Shown here: positions 39,101-49,045 of the stretch, one piece after another
Layout: each line of letters opens with the position of its first letter
How positions within the stretch are numbered: position 1 is the stretch's first letter
NCBI GenBank assembly: GCA_008360955.1
Contig: LUCM01009867.1
Location: forward strand, 62,001-126,000
DNA: 64,000 nt
Origin: Fasciolopsis buskii
Taxonomy: Eukaryota; Platyhelminthes; Trematoda; Plagiorchiida; Fasciolidae
Reading direction: 5' to 3'
The notes under the pieces: model-generated
Database searches by the model: none
Told to the model about the DNA's origin: nothing
What the model saw: only the letters and a program-made list of their open reading frames with translations
Program-made: the position numbers and the translations under genes

Positions 39101-42100
39101 GAGTTTCGGTCTCCGAGCTGTGATCCCGAAATGTCATTCACCAACACAAATCTCAATATCCCGTTCTGTGCAAGGCTGTCCACAAAATCGCCCGAGGCCC
39201 GACGGCATTCCCAGACAAGCTCTTTGGAGAATGGACCAACAGAGCCGTGTTAGTAAAACTAAACACGAATGCAAATTTTATCCTTTCATGCGATTTTAGT
39301 TTGTAACCTTTCATATTTATTTTTTCACAAACAGCATTTCATTGCAATAGTGCAAATTAAATGAATGTCATTTTCGCAGAAGACGTTTATTCCATATGGT
39401 CCTCAAAATCTATCCCAGATTGCACGGAGATTCATTTGGATGGACAAACAAAAAAGTCACCGGTTCGACTGAAAGGAAATTATCACAAATTTGACAATAC
39501 ACTGCGATGATGTTGCTAGCCGATACTTTATCCGGCCATAAATATATTGTCGGCATTCTTCGAAAATTCTGCCGACAAAGTAGATCCGAAATTCGGCTAA
39601 ACTACTGAGCAAAAATCGTTTTCAACTTTACCCGGTTAGGAATTAAATTTAAGCTTAGATTTAATTCTAATTTGGATATATTCGAAAAGGTTCAATCAAC
39701 ACTTTATCACAGAGCGAACAAAGTTTGTTCGGAGTTATATCCGTCAGGGTAATTTGTGCTGGCTCATTTTTCCAGTGAGTTCCAAATGGCCCGTTTCATA
39801 GGCTTGACTTACTAACTTTACACATTCCCATTCATTGACACAGATTAGTTGACCTTTTTCCATGACCGGATCAGCAACAGTCTGCTGTCTACACACACAC
39901 ACACACACACATACACATGTCTGATGCTTTTCCTATTCGTTCTGGGTATTTCTGTCGTTCGATCGGTCACTTCTTTTCTATAGCCTTCCTGTTTCTGAAA
40001 CATTTTGTGCACTGTCCTAAACTTCATGAGGGAGATCTGTCCATAACGACGATGAATACAAAGGTTCAAGAAGGTGCAATCGGGGTAATCACTTGGCAAT
40101 TAATCATTACGACTGCGTGTCCTTCAATAAGGAGAATTAATTTATTGTACACTTGTCTCTGCATATGTGTGATATTTCATAATTTCCCTATTCACAGTGG
40201 CAGCCGCCTCTTGAACATGCTTATGAGGAAACTAGTTCGAGATCGATTGAAATAAGACAGGTCCAACGCCAGTTCATCCAGTCCTGACCGGGTTACTCTT
40301 CATTTAGCTACCAATTTTTGATTCCCAGTTACGTTGTAAGTTTTTTAAACGTTGACCTTCAAAATTTGAAACAGATGCGGTGAACTGTCGCGCACAAGGA
40401 ATATAATGCAGGTACGGCATTTTCCTCTTAATTTCGGGAAACTATTTGGACATTTGACTAAAATTAACGATTGACATTTTTGTTGCAATTGGTGGGTACA
40501 TGTGGTCTTTTTGTCGGTACAATCTTGAGGTTGGGAACAGTTTTGTACAAGTTCAGAAATGAATGATCAGTGATACAGCCCACTTGCTTGCACAACAAAA
40601 GTCAGTTTATAAAAACAAATATCGGTTTGTTTTCATATTTTGTGGATCAGAAGTTAGCCGTTGGCTTGCACTAACTCATATCAAGGCTTCTTGCATTCAG
40701 AGTTTTATTTCACTCGTGATTCATAAACATCATTTAAAGAACAAACCTCGAAACTGCAGCCGGCAACTATTACCTTGAAGTTCGGAGTAACAGAACCACA
40801 TAAGGTCTCGATGAGTTAGGTGTGGTCACGAACCCGGAGACGAGAGAATCCGTATGATCAGACAAACACCCCACTGATCAAGTTGGAAAACCACATCTGA
40901 AGTGCTATCTTTTACCAGTTCGTAAATACTTTTATAGATGTCGTTTTATCCACTTAGCTATAAACTTGACATATGTTTGTTATTATGCCGTGTTACACAT
41001 TTCATAGTATATCTTCCTTCTAGATGAAGAAACGATTAGCCGGACTACTCGTTTGAAAAATCGATTTGCGAATCTCCACAAGTAAGCCTTATGAAGTTTG
41101 CACGTTTACTCTAGTTTTGTTCATTCTTAATTGATGTTTACATCATGGAGATCAGTGTTCTTTGGAACGCAGATCAGTGCTTTGTGAAAGCTCGTCTTTC
41201 CCTCATTTATGATCGCAGCCTAGTCAGCGGTTAGACATCAACATAATCTGCGCAGACACGCCCGACAATATGGGTTATAAAGACAATCCATTTTATCCAG
41301 GCAGTTTTTGCCAGGAACGTTAATGTTAGTTCTATGTAAACCTGTGACTCAATAACACCGCGCATATATACATGTATATACATTGTTATCACTTGAAATA
41401 GATTACAAGTCAACGGCTGCCAACGATCTACAGATCACATCGTTCGACCAAACGTTGGGAGTGGGGTCTGCTAAGACATCTCCCCTGTTTCGATCTTGGA
41501 AACCGACTAAAGTAATACACTCAGAAGAAACATAAAATACGACGGACAAATGGCAACTGTGATGAGGGGTCTGGAAAGATGATCGTATCCTGAACAATGC
41601 ACGAGCTTCTCTTTCTTTTACCTTTTTTCTTCATTTTTTTTCAATTCGTCACGGTTTCGATTATCCTAGGCCGTTAGTCAGGTTTGTGCAACATTAAAAA
41701 CCAGTACTGTTTCTTTTATCTTTTTTTCCTTTTACTATTGAAATGACAATGTGCATAATTCTTCAAGTAGGAGGCCGCGGCCAGCAGAGGGCTACTAAAG
41801 AGAAACGAGGAAGTTGACCGGCAGTGGAGGGCTCGAACCCGCAGCCTTCACGTCCAAAAGCCACGACCTGTCAAAACGAGACTACACCTTGACGTGGTTT
41901 GACGGCTTGCGTGCCTCCATGATCCAACGAGCTATACAGTTTCAAGTCGAAGATACAATCATGCCTGGAAGGTCAATGAGTAGAGGCTTGCCGAAGTAGT
42001 CTCCTGGTCCTCCAAGTTGGGGGTTGATCTGAGTTAGCAGCTCGGTCGTAAAAACGAGTGGAAGAATAATTGATCCAAGTAGATGGGCGCCCACTCAGCT

Positions 42101-45100
42101 GTAGCCCGCTGCCTTGCGGTCAGGTTCTTGTTAGAACCAAAGGCTTTAGTTGAGATCCCTAATCGTTTTTCTGCTTAGCGGCTGGACTCCCTAGAAGCAC
42201 TTGTCCATCAATCCCCATGAGTTACACGCCTACAAATAATTCCATACTGCATCGGTCGTGTCGCATGATAATCAGGACTGCGCTGCCCATTGCATCGAGT
42301 GCATGTGGGGTGAGTAGTGATAAGTATGCTACTGCTCAGAGTTCCCTCTTATTCAACCTGTCTCTCCTGTCTCCAACCCAATCTGTTTGCCCCTTCTGCC
42401 TACCCATAGTATCTCCATTGATAACGCCCAATACTCGGAACGGTTTATTGTCAAGTAGTGTAGTAGGTGGTTTTCAGTCTGTTAGCTCACATTTTCTCAG
42501 ACCTCGTCAGCCTCTGAATCTGGGTTCCTTCAATGTGCGCACTTTAATGCAGGCTGGCCAACAGGCGTGTTTGGCTGTGACAGTGAACTGACTCACTTTC
42601 GATTGATGTCTGCTGCGTGAGTGAAACACGAATTCAGCTAACTGCGCCAAGTATCTTGTGAAGGTATTTCCTGCACACTTCAGGAGACGAAGCAGCTCAA
42701 GCTGTGGGTCAACGTGGTGTAGGAATAGTGTTGAGTGAGATGGCCGAAGCAGCCTTTTTAGACTGGATCTCAGTCAACAGTCGCTTGTGTGCCATGAGAC
42801 TGCATGGATCAGTCGGTGTCCGAAAGGATAGTAGTGTTAAGCGTAGTTTATTTGTTATCTCGGCATACGCTCCCACAGACTGCAGCACTGATGTGGAGAA
42901 AGACGAATTTCACGATAACCTCGTCACTCTTGTTCGGAAGAGCAAATGCTCTGACATTGTAGTGGTAGCAGGTGACTTTAATGCACAAGTTGGAGAACTG
43001 AGTGCATCGGAGTCCTGTCTAGGTGGGCGATGCGCCTTGCCTGCACAGCAAACAGACAACGGGGAAAGACTTCTCCAATTCTGTGCAGACAATCATGTAT
43101 TCCTATGTAGTACGAATTTCCGACACAGTTCGCGTCACACTGCGACATGGCGTTCTAACTCGACAGGTACTTTGAGTCAGATTGACCATATCGCAGTTAG
43201 CTACAGTTGGCGCGGTTCTGTCCAGAACTGTAGATCTTACTGGACCACGCACGTCGAATCGGACCATGCGTTAGTTTTAATTCAATTTTTGCTGCGGCTA
43301 AATGGCCATCGACGCAGGCCACAAACCCGATTCGGCTGCTCGCAACAGCTGCGAACAGAAACTATTCGACGAACTAAGAACTTCGACGAGCAGCAATGTG
43401 GATGAGCAGTGGGATCAAATTACGCAGGCTAAGTATTTGGCAGCAGATTTCGCCTGCGGTCCTAGATCTAGCATTCATCAAAAACACTGGATCTCGCAAG
43501 CGTCGCTAAGTCTAATGGAGCAAAAACGCGAGCTGCCTAACTGCAAGGAAATGAATAAGATGTGTCGACAGTTGTAGCGTCAGTTGACCATAAGCCTTGC
43601 GAATGACCGCGAAAACTGGTGGGTTAGGGTGGCCGAAGAGATGGAAGTGGCGTCTGCTTCAGGAAACAGTCAAAGACTGTTTAAGCTTATACGCGACAGC
43701 GGTGGGCGGCGAACTTCGGTTAGTGAAGTCGTGTGCGATAGGAGTGGAGAGCCCATTCATGGTAGACAGGAAAAACTGGACCGTTGGGCAGCACATTTCA
43801 AGGATCAGTTTAACTGGCCATACGCTAACGTATTTAGTTTGACGTCTGGAGCTGTGAGTCCTTGGAAGGTGTCACTTGATTCCCCAACAGGAGTGGAAGT
43901 GGAGTCGAATATTCGGCTTTTGAAGAGGGGAAAAGCTGCCGGTCCCGACGACTTTCCCCCCAGTTCTTTTCAAATTGGGTGGAGAAGTGCTTATGAAATC
44001 ACTTACCTTGCTTCGAGATATTTGGAACGAGGAGAGTATCACGCTATCATGGGGTGAGTCACTGATTATACCCATCTTTAAGAAGGGTACACGGAGTGAC
44101 TGCAGCAATCATCGTGGGATTAGTTTAATTCCGATAGTTACTAAGGTGTTAGCTTCGATAATGCTGCGCCGTTTTACACCGATTCGCGAGAGTAAAATCC
44201 GCGAACAACAGGCCGGATTTCGGCCAGGTCGAGGTTGCATCGATCAAATATTCACTCTTCGACAGATACTCGAAACGCGCCACACGCATCGCCACCCACA
44301 TCTGAGGTCTTCCTCGACTTGAAAGGTGCTTTCGACTTCGTGGATTGACCAGTACTACTCAGTGCTCTCCACCGGAAAGTCTGGTATGCCAACGAAGTTT
44401 GTGAACCCGTTGCGAGCATTGTACTTGCATACCTATGGTCGCGTTATGGTGTACGGTGAACTTTCACGTTCATTTGAAACGACTAGTGGCGTTCGACAAG
44501 GGTGTCCCATCTCTCCATTCTTGTTCAACTTCGTCATGGACGATGTAATGGAAGATGCTTTAGGAGGTCTTCGGGGTGTGGGAGTCGAACTGGGAAGTGG
44601 AGGAAAGCTATGCGACCTAGATTACGCAGACGACGTCGTGTGCCTGTTCGAGTCTGCGGACCATGCACAACGGGCACTAGATAGACTGTCGAGTTCGGTT
44701 GTTCGGTTCGGCATTTGCTTTGCACCTACAAAGTGCAAAATGCTGTTGCAGGACTGGACGACAGCAGTGCCGAACTTGATACTGAATGGAGAGGAACTAA
44801 CGACTGTGGACCGTTTCACCTACCTTGGTAGCTGCGTTTCGAACAATGGTAGCTCGGCAATAGAGGCAAACACACGTATCTCCAAGGCTCGTACAGCTTA
44901 AGCTGGATTGAAGCACTTGTGACTTCGGCCTGATATTTCACTGAAGTTGAAAGATCGTGTGTACTGTGCCGCAGTGCATTCAGTTCTGCTTTATAGTTGT
45001 GAGACATGGAGTATGCTTCTTTCAGCGTATGAGTCTTAGTAGACTACGCTGGTTGTGTCACGTTTTGCTCATGTCGAACACTCTTCTGCCATACTATGCC

Positions 45101-48100
45101 CTATTCTGTGTTCCCTCCAGTGAATGGAAGAAGACATGTGGAGGCCAACAGATGACGTGGCAACGTGGGATGAGAAAATGTACAGCGAAGTTAGGTAAAG
45201 TAAGTGTCTCACGCCTTCGTGGTTGGGGTCCGAATGACTCGTGGACTTGCTGGATGGAAACACTGAGGGATATGGCAGTGAACCGTGAACAGTGGCGATC
45301 GTGCTGTCATTGACTATCGAATCAGAATGATTGAAAACACGTGCGTTTGTACAGTTAGGCTGTGTTTCGTGTGTTGGCTGCAGCAGCATCTTATCTTTTC
45401 CCGCCTGTGTAGGTTCGCTCCCTGTTCCCCTTTGATATTCACTCTTTTTATATAAACGTGTAACTCTGGGGAAAGGCAGCGGTCAGTGAAGCTTGCCCTG
45501 CTGTTTGACTCTGAACGATGATGAAAGGCCACTACCCTATCCACTCGGCCACTGCCGGGGAGGGCGACGGTGAGTAAAGATACACGGATTGATCTCTCAG
45601 AACCAAAAGCACTCTTCGGGGACCATAGTCGTCGTGCTATTTAGCGGCTTTACTCCCTAACTGTACCTATTAATCATTTCTAACTGATTACGCCATTACA
45701 AGGAATTAAACAAAATCGGTTTCGATAAAATAACATAAACTTTTGGCTGCATCATTTTGTGTCGTTTTGTGATAATAAAGCTGGTGTTGCATCCACTAAC
45801 AAAATTGATGGCAGTTTTTACTTCACAATCCATAACTTTTTAGACTTTTTTGACGACCTGGCCAAATTGTCACATTTGTTGTTTGGGAAGATTATGTCGC
45901 ATTTTTTCCTACCGTCCACTCACCTAACAAATATGCACTTTTTTGTTCTGGATCACACTTTTGGAAAGATAGTTCATTATGAATCGTGTGATTTGTTGCT
46001 GAGATCGTAGTTCCTTGAAAATTCCCACTGAGCACATTGAGAAAGCACAATTTGGCGAACAAGCTCGTTTCAGTGATTCATACTCATGCCATTACATAAC
46101 TATATATTTGGAAAAAATTCACTTTAGACAGGATTGGATCATTCAGATAAAAACATGGATGGGGACGGGATTTGTGGTTTTACATGCATAACAGCCTGAA
46201 TACAAAAGAACGTGCTGTGTTAATTGTTTTGTTGTCTAGGGTTCGCATTGGGACGGAGGGTGGGCCGGGGGAGTTGAAACGCAACCACAAATTATTTTTG
46301 AGAACAAAGTGGAGGATTGTGAAGACGGGTCGCGAAAGCTTCCGCAGTGCCCTAGAAGCGACATTTTGCCAACTTAGACTGACCTTATACAGGGTCCGGA
46401 AAGCTTGCGTCACATTCACAGTTTGGTTAGTCTGTGCTAAGTGTGAAACGAATCACTGAAAACGGGCTTGTGGTTGTTGTTTCGCCTTTTCGTCCCTGAT
46501 CTGATTCTAGTCTTTTCGAATATGATTTTTAACAATCATGCTGATTTTCAAATCCTCTTTTAACGAAAAAGCAAGAATAACTGTCATTTATTGCCTGCTG
46601 TTGATGTTGTCCCGTTTCAGAGAGTGTTTACGAGATGTCGGACTTACAAAATTACACCAGGTCTACAATATCCTAGATAAGGATATGTCAGCAGAACAGC
46701 AAGAAGTAAGTCTTGTCGGACGATGAAAACGACTGAACTTTTTGAATTAAAGTCTTCACCAAGTTTTAGTTCTGCCTTGGTTCACGGCTGGTATCAGATG
46801 CAAATATTGTAGTGTTGAATAGCCTCGACGGATTCGGACTGATGCCTAGCTGCAGAGGAATGAACATCAATCACAGGCAAAAAATGGGTAGCTTGTGGTC
46901 ATCGAAAATCTAGCAACAACCGGACGCTGTATTATGCGTAGTAGCGATTAAGCAAACCGCTGAAGTCCACTCGGATTGCTTAAGAACTAGCTCCGTTCAA
47001 CCCCGGATTCCTGTCTCACTCTAGACACGACATATATGCACTATTCTAATCAAAGAAAATCTTTGGACATAGACGTCTCGACTTCGAAAATGAACAAACG
47101 ATCCATACAAAGTCCACGTGTTTCAAAAATGAGGAATTCCAGGGTTGAAACAACGTCTCAGTGCCTGAACGTCTTCTTTCTGCTATACTGAGCACTGATA
47201 CTACCCGGGGAATCATTTCATAATTCAATGTATGCAATGAGGCAGCGTGAGCAAACGGATAGCCAAGTCTGTCTGTTGAAATGGCGGCTTCCAGACTTTG
47301 AATGAAAGTTTTCCCCTTTGTAAAGGCGACTACATTTTCTGTCCACTAGTGCCAAGTTGTACCATTATCAAGTGTTTGAAGGTAGCTAGGGTGCTTGCGC
47401 ATATTAGCTAAGTAGAGTCAGAAACTGGCGATCGACCTCTCTTGATTTACTTCCGAATGTTCCATTTGCACGATAATCATTCCCTTGGAACAATTTAGGT
47501 TTCTACACTGACACACGATGAGGCTGATTCGTCTAACCTGGTTTCGCAGAATCCACCAAAGTGAGGCATTTTCAACAAATCGACTAGGTTACCATAACCG
47601 AAATAGTAACAAATCGGTACAATTATTCGGAAATCTGAAACTGTGACTCGTTGTTCACCTCCTCGGTAGTTCCATTTGTTTGAAATCAATTCCAAATAGC
47701 ATAGATTTGTCTAACAATCCCAGATCTTCTACCTGTTTGTCGTCGATGGTAATTTGTTTGCTTCATCTAAGACGGTTAAACCGAGGAACAACTACCAAGC
47801 TATTGCAACAGGGATGTAACTCGGATTTGTGTGCAGTCCCTATTACAGGAAACAACGGGTCACTTGCGCTTGCGCTTCTCTGTCAAGTCCCGTGACTCGA
47901 TGGATAGTTTGGTTAGTATGTAATGAAGTTCAGAAATCCGATGTCCAGATTGAGCTAAAAATAAACGCTTAAGGGTCAATAAACACTACATGATATTCAT
48001 TCGAACTCTTGCTTGATATGGTCGTGTCATAACCCCCTTCTTGTATGCTACGGCCCGCGAATACTGAACCACCCTGGTTAATTGATAAAACCTTTCAGCG

Positions 48101-49045
48101 ATGGTTCGCCGATTCAGACGATATTTTTATGGTTGAAACTTCAAGATCAGATGTGTTAGCTTTCAGTTTACCAAATTTCTGGTAGTGTTTTCTGATATCT
48201 CCCCCGACAGAAATTTCAAACCGACTGATTCCACCGCAAAATCTGTTACGCTGATGTGCAATAGAATTTAAGAGATTGTTCGAAAAACCTGATTTCTTTT
48301 CTCCGTATTAGGAAGCAAACGTTCTTATTCAATTCAGTACCACGAAAAAATTCTAGGTTCTCTCACCCGGTCAGTTGTGTGAACTGTTCATTCACCTAGA
48401 ATGTAAGTGTCAGTATCGTTGTATTCATAGCAATTAACCTTAAGGTAGCCCTTTTCAGCTTGACGAAATTGCAAATGGTAAATTGGCCCGAGCAGTTCAC
48501 ACTGAAACAAGGTCATGGTCATTTCGGATTTCGGATTGCGTAATGCCTCTACAACAAAGACATTCTCTCATTTACCTAGCGCTTATTATTCGGATTCCTT
48601 TCATTCGCTTCACTGCAAGTTTCGTTGCGGTTTTTCTGAATTTCAAGCTCACGACCTGCTTGAGGTTACTCAAAGAACTGGGACGAATAACTTAAACTTC
48701 ACCTTTATACGTACTTTTTGATGCTATTTATTTTCGACAACATCTCGCCCTCCTATTGTTTCTGTGCGCCTTTTGTATTGCGTACCGATTTGCACTGTCT
48801 TGTCTCATCGCTCTGTGTGCCATACGTGCAAGCATACGTGTGAACACACGCAAACGCTTCGTGATACGTTGTAACGACTTCCTTTAATATCATTTCTTTT
48901 GTTGGTTGCCTGTCTAATTTTTCTTATGTCTATGTTCATCTTGCAGTTGAAACTCAAAGCGGTTCTTGGAGTTGAGCAGTATGCAAAATATATGGGTAAA
49001 ATATGGCAGCTAAAACTATTCGAAGAAAGCATGCTGCGGCAATAG
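23113..49045 (+). CDS. NEK4: NIMA-related serine/threonine kinase, NEK4-like, complete 14-exon gene
   Basis: Exons: 23113-23229, 23273-23536, 23580-23680, 23724-23820, 23866-23973, 24015-24172, 26830-26986, 29375-29768, 35525-35925, 36598-36794, 39019-39248, 41024-41081, 46621-46705, 48947-49045. All introns are GT-AG and every phase agrees. The spliced frame is 2466 bases, 821 residues, close to the roughly 840 of human NEK4. The N-terminal kinase domain has GKGSYGEV (21-28), lysine K43 in [13 protein letters not shown] (136-143, catalytic D138), DLG (156-158, the Nek variant of DFG), and an activation loop ending [11 protein letters not shown] with T172. A long polar, Ser/Pro-rich region (about 283-740) follows, with a basic RQRRRERRR near 457. 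The C-terminus (about 755-821) resembles the Nek end block: [18 protein letters not shown], then [12 protein letters not shown]. Known family roles are microtubule/cilium and DNA-damage signalling; here they are inferred. NEK1 is the main alternative, but the kinase core and lack of a long coiled coil favour NEK4. The exon 11-14 joins rest on phase and should be checked with RNA. Confidence 0.93.
24173..26829. other. NEK4-like intron 6
   Basis: 2.66 kb. No exon that keeps phase was seen inside. About 24740-25440 is more GC-rich than its surroundings and may be an unrecognised repeat; the overlapping frames there show no domain. Confidence 0.6.
26830..26986 (+). CDS. NEK4: NEK4-like exon 7
   Basis: 157 bases, completes R282 and encodes residues 283-334. 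It begins [11 protein letters not shown] and ends with [11 protein letters not shown] just before GTAGGT. It is a polar, Lys/Pro-rich linker directly after the kinase domain. The acceptor ACATATTTCAG is good. There is no recognisable domain, as expected for this part of the family. Confidence 0.88.
26987..29374. other. NEK4-like intron 7
   Basis: 2.39 kb with no recognised exon. Several 60-94 codon plus-strand frames between 27928 and 28766 have no domain and do not fit the splice phase. Confidence 0.6.
29375..29768 (+). CDS. NEK4: NEK4-like exon 8
   Basis: 394 bases, residues 335-465 plus the first base of G466. The acceptor (T-rich tract, then GTCCTCAG) is strong. Content is Ser/Pro/Gln-rich and disordered, ending in a basic patch RQRRRERRR (a possible nuclear-localisation or RNA/DNA-contact patch, by composition only). 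Two donors are possible, at 29769 (G|GTAAGG) and 29774 (AAG|GTAGTT). The first is chosen because only it joins exon 9 in frame. Confidence 0.85.
31545..31941 (-). mobile_element. Penelope-like element fragment: GIY-YIG endonuclease end
   Basis: On the minus strand two overlapping frames make one domain. The first reads [20 protein letters not shown] and the second, shifted, reads [20 protein letters not shown], then [29 protein letters not shown] and [13 protein letters not shown]. This matches the GIY-YIG endonuclease at the C-terminus of Penelope-like elements (I.QF.CSCGD.YIGR...R..EH..., then the EA/AL.I..LKP end). A two-base loss near 31845-31850 removes part of the TYIG core and causes the frame change. 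The reverse-transcriptase part is not seen nearby, so this is a 3' fragment. It lies antisense in kinase intron 8. Confidence 0.75.
31963..32060 (+). mobile_element. Short plus-strand piece of the LINE A/B family
   Basis: Matches LINE A 2868-2960 (TTTGATTTGACTGACCTCTA, then ...TTAGATG/GTGTAGTTATT) with moderate divergence. It lies head-on against LINE copy B, which starts on the other strand at about 32084. It is clearly less similar to A and B than A and B are to each other, so it is a separate older piece or a rearranged end. Confidence 0.7.
32084..34380 (-). mobile_element. LINE copy B, inverted near-identical partner of LINE A
   Basis: Read on the minus strand. The endonuclease end at 33781-33640 is identical in protein sequence over the 109-codon frame to LINE A. 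The reverse-transcriptase start ([20 protein letters not shown]) lies in one open 164-codon frame at 33218-32724. The palm has [18 protein letters not shown] and [12 protein letters not shown] at about 32440-32370, with ADD intact here. It shares with copy A the in-frame TAA before SSAFDSVPR (about 32652). It lacks A's extra T, which explains the longer frame. It lacks the C-terminal part, ending at about 32084. Upstream of about 34145 similarity to A drops sharply. It lies antisense in kinase intron 8 and is dead because of the shared stop. Confidence 0.88.
35525..35925 (+). CDS. NEK4: NEK4-like exon 9
   Basis: 401 bases, completes G466 and encodes residues 467-599. It begins [20 protein letters not shown] and ends [12 protein letters not shown] before GTAAGA. 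The content is a basic-acidic start then Ser/Pro-rich sequence with no recognisable domain. The acceptor (TATGCTAG) has a moderate pyrimidine tract; the phase fits both neighbours. Confidence 0.85.
35926..36597. other. NEK4-like intron 9
   Basis: 672 bases, nothing recognised inside. Confidence 0.75.
36598..36794 (+). CDS. NEK4: NEK4-like exon 10
   Basis: 197 bases, residues 600-664 plus two bases of S665. It begins [20 protein letters not shown] and contains [20 protein letters not shown]. Ser-rich with several SP sites, so it is probably a phosphorylated linker (inference). Donor AG|GTGCGT. Confidence 0.83.
36795..39018. other. NEK4-like intron 10
   Basis: 2.22 kb with a 158-base CACT microsatellite in its 5' part. 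The minus frames at 37020-37361 and 38289-38837 show no domain. Confidence 0.7.
37358..37516. repeat. (CACT)n tetranucleotide microsatellite
   Basis: About 158 bases of TCAC/CACT repeats, interrupted once by CACCCACCCCACCCACCC and ending in ACTT units. It is the longest simple repeat in the window. Confidence 0.97.
39019..39248 (+). CDS. NEK4: NEK4-like exon 11
   Basis: 230 bases, completes S665 and encodes residues 666-741 plus one base of Y742. It begins [20 protein letters not shown], then polar sequence ending SLENGPTEP. If not spliced, the frame stops at TAG 39251-39253. The donor T|GTTAGT at 39249 is chosen because it lets the phase run through exons 12-14 to a recognisable Nek C-terminus. 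A shorter isoform ending at 39253, with ATTAAA at 39356-39361 as a possible poly(A) signal, is an alternative. Confidence 0.78.
39249..41023. other. NEK4-like intron 11
   Basis: 1.78 kb with a (CA)n tract at about 39891-39918. An alternative exon after the acceptor at 40197 was considered but breaks the frame with the chosen donor. Confidence 0.65.
39891..39918. repeat. (CA)n microsatellite
   Basis: About 14 CA units with one interruption, in kinase intron 11. Confidence 0.95.
41024..41081 (+). CDS. NEK4: NEK4-like exon 12 (58 bases)
   Basis: Too short to stand out as an open frame. It lies between a good acceptor (ATCTTCCTTCTAG) and donor (AA|GTAAGC). It completes Y742, encodes [18 protein letters not shown] and gives two bases of K761. 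Its phase is exactly that needed between exons 11 and 13, and the sequence leads into the amphipathic Nek C-terminal block, which supports it. Confidence 0.75.
41700..41874 (-). mobile_element. tRNA-derived SINE, cut at its head
   Basis: On the minus strand it has the B-box-like GGGTTCGAGCCC, then CTCCACTGCCGGTCAACTTC, a body with CTCTGCTGGCCGCGGCCTCC, and an AATAGTAAAAGGAAAAAAAG tail at about 41705-41740. The A-box end expected after about 41874 is missing; the next base starts the RTE-like 5' region, so the LINE seems to have landed in or beside the SINE head. Confidence 0.75.
41875..45312 (+). mobile_element. RTE-like LINE, nearly full-length but frame-broken
   Basis: 5' region 41875-42490. 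The endonuclease starts at about 42515 ([16 protein letters not shown]), continues in the long frame 42704-43405 with [26 protein letters not shown] and ESDHALV, the catalytic blocks of an APE-type endonuclease. Linker 43.4-43.9 kb. RT blocks in order: [88 protein letters not shown], then [12 protein letters not shown] at about 44612 with YADD intact, [11 protein letters not shown] and finally [13 protein letters not shown] to the end at 45312. Frames are broken by several stops and shifts (near 42590, 43405, 43577, 44057, 44322 and 44900). RTE assignment rests on the [15 protein letters not shown] and RLRWL(G)HVLRM signatures. It is sense to the kinase gene. Confidence 0.88.
45440..45570 (-). 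mobile_element. Second tRNA-like SINE, divergent head
   Basis: On the minus strand GGCAGTGGCCGAGTGGATAG gives a good A box (TGGCCGAGTGG). About 33 bases later GTTCAGAGTC is a weak B box, followed by a body with CTTCACTGACCGCTGCCTTT. It differs in body from the main SINE family here, so it is likely a different tRNA-derived family. Ends are uncertain. Confidence 0.5.
46621..46705 (+). CDS. NEK4: NEK4-like exon 13
   Basis: 85 bases, completes K761 and encodes residues 762-789: [20 protein letters not shown] followed by DMSAEQQE. The hydrophobic spacing matches the Nek1/Nek4 C-terminal block. Strong acceptor (GTTGTCCCGTTTCAG) and donor (GAA|GTAAGT). Confidence 0.85.
46706..48946. other. NEK4-like intron 13
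   Basis: 2.24 kb. Minus frames at 47046-47237 and 47495-47695 have no recognised domain. A 19-base stretch between CAG at 48458 and GGTAAAT was considered as a microexon and rejected because it breaks the frame. Confidence 0.65.
48947..49045 (+). CDS. NEK4: NEK4-like exon 14, terminal exon
   Basis: 99 bases after the acceptor TCATCTTGCAG. It encodes residues 790-821, beginning [20 protein letters not shown] and ending in a short charged helix, then TAG 49043-49045. The 'LG.E.Y..Y..KIWQLK..E' pattern resembles the end of vertebrate NEK4. No canonical AATAAA was found in the next kilobase. Confidence 0.85.
   Translation: MKLKAVLGVEQYAKYMGKIWQLKLFEESMLRQ

Larger units (their letters stand above)
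41082..46620. other. NEK4-like intron 12, transposon-loaded
   Basis: 5.54 kb, mostly an RTE-like LINE in sense orientation with SINE pieces on both sides (separate entries). 41082-41700 and 45571-46620 hold no recognised exon; the 83- and 95-codon plus frames near 45.8 and 46.3 kb have no domain. Confidence 0.75.

Noticed and set aside
40198..40260. Possible kinase exon after the acceptor TTCACAG at 40197
   Set aside because: With the exon 11 donor at 39249 it gives an immediate stop; with the weaker donor at 39247 it ends after 18 residues and loses the Nek C-terminal block.
48459..48477. 19-base microexon (CAG|CTTGACG...AATG|GTAAAT)
   Set aside because: Would shift the frame and destroy exon 14, which joins exon 13 directly in phase.
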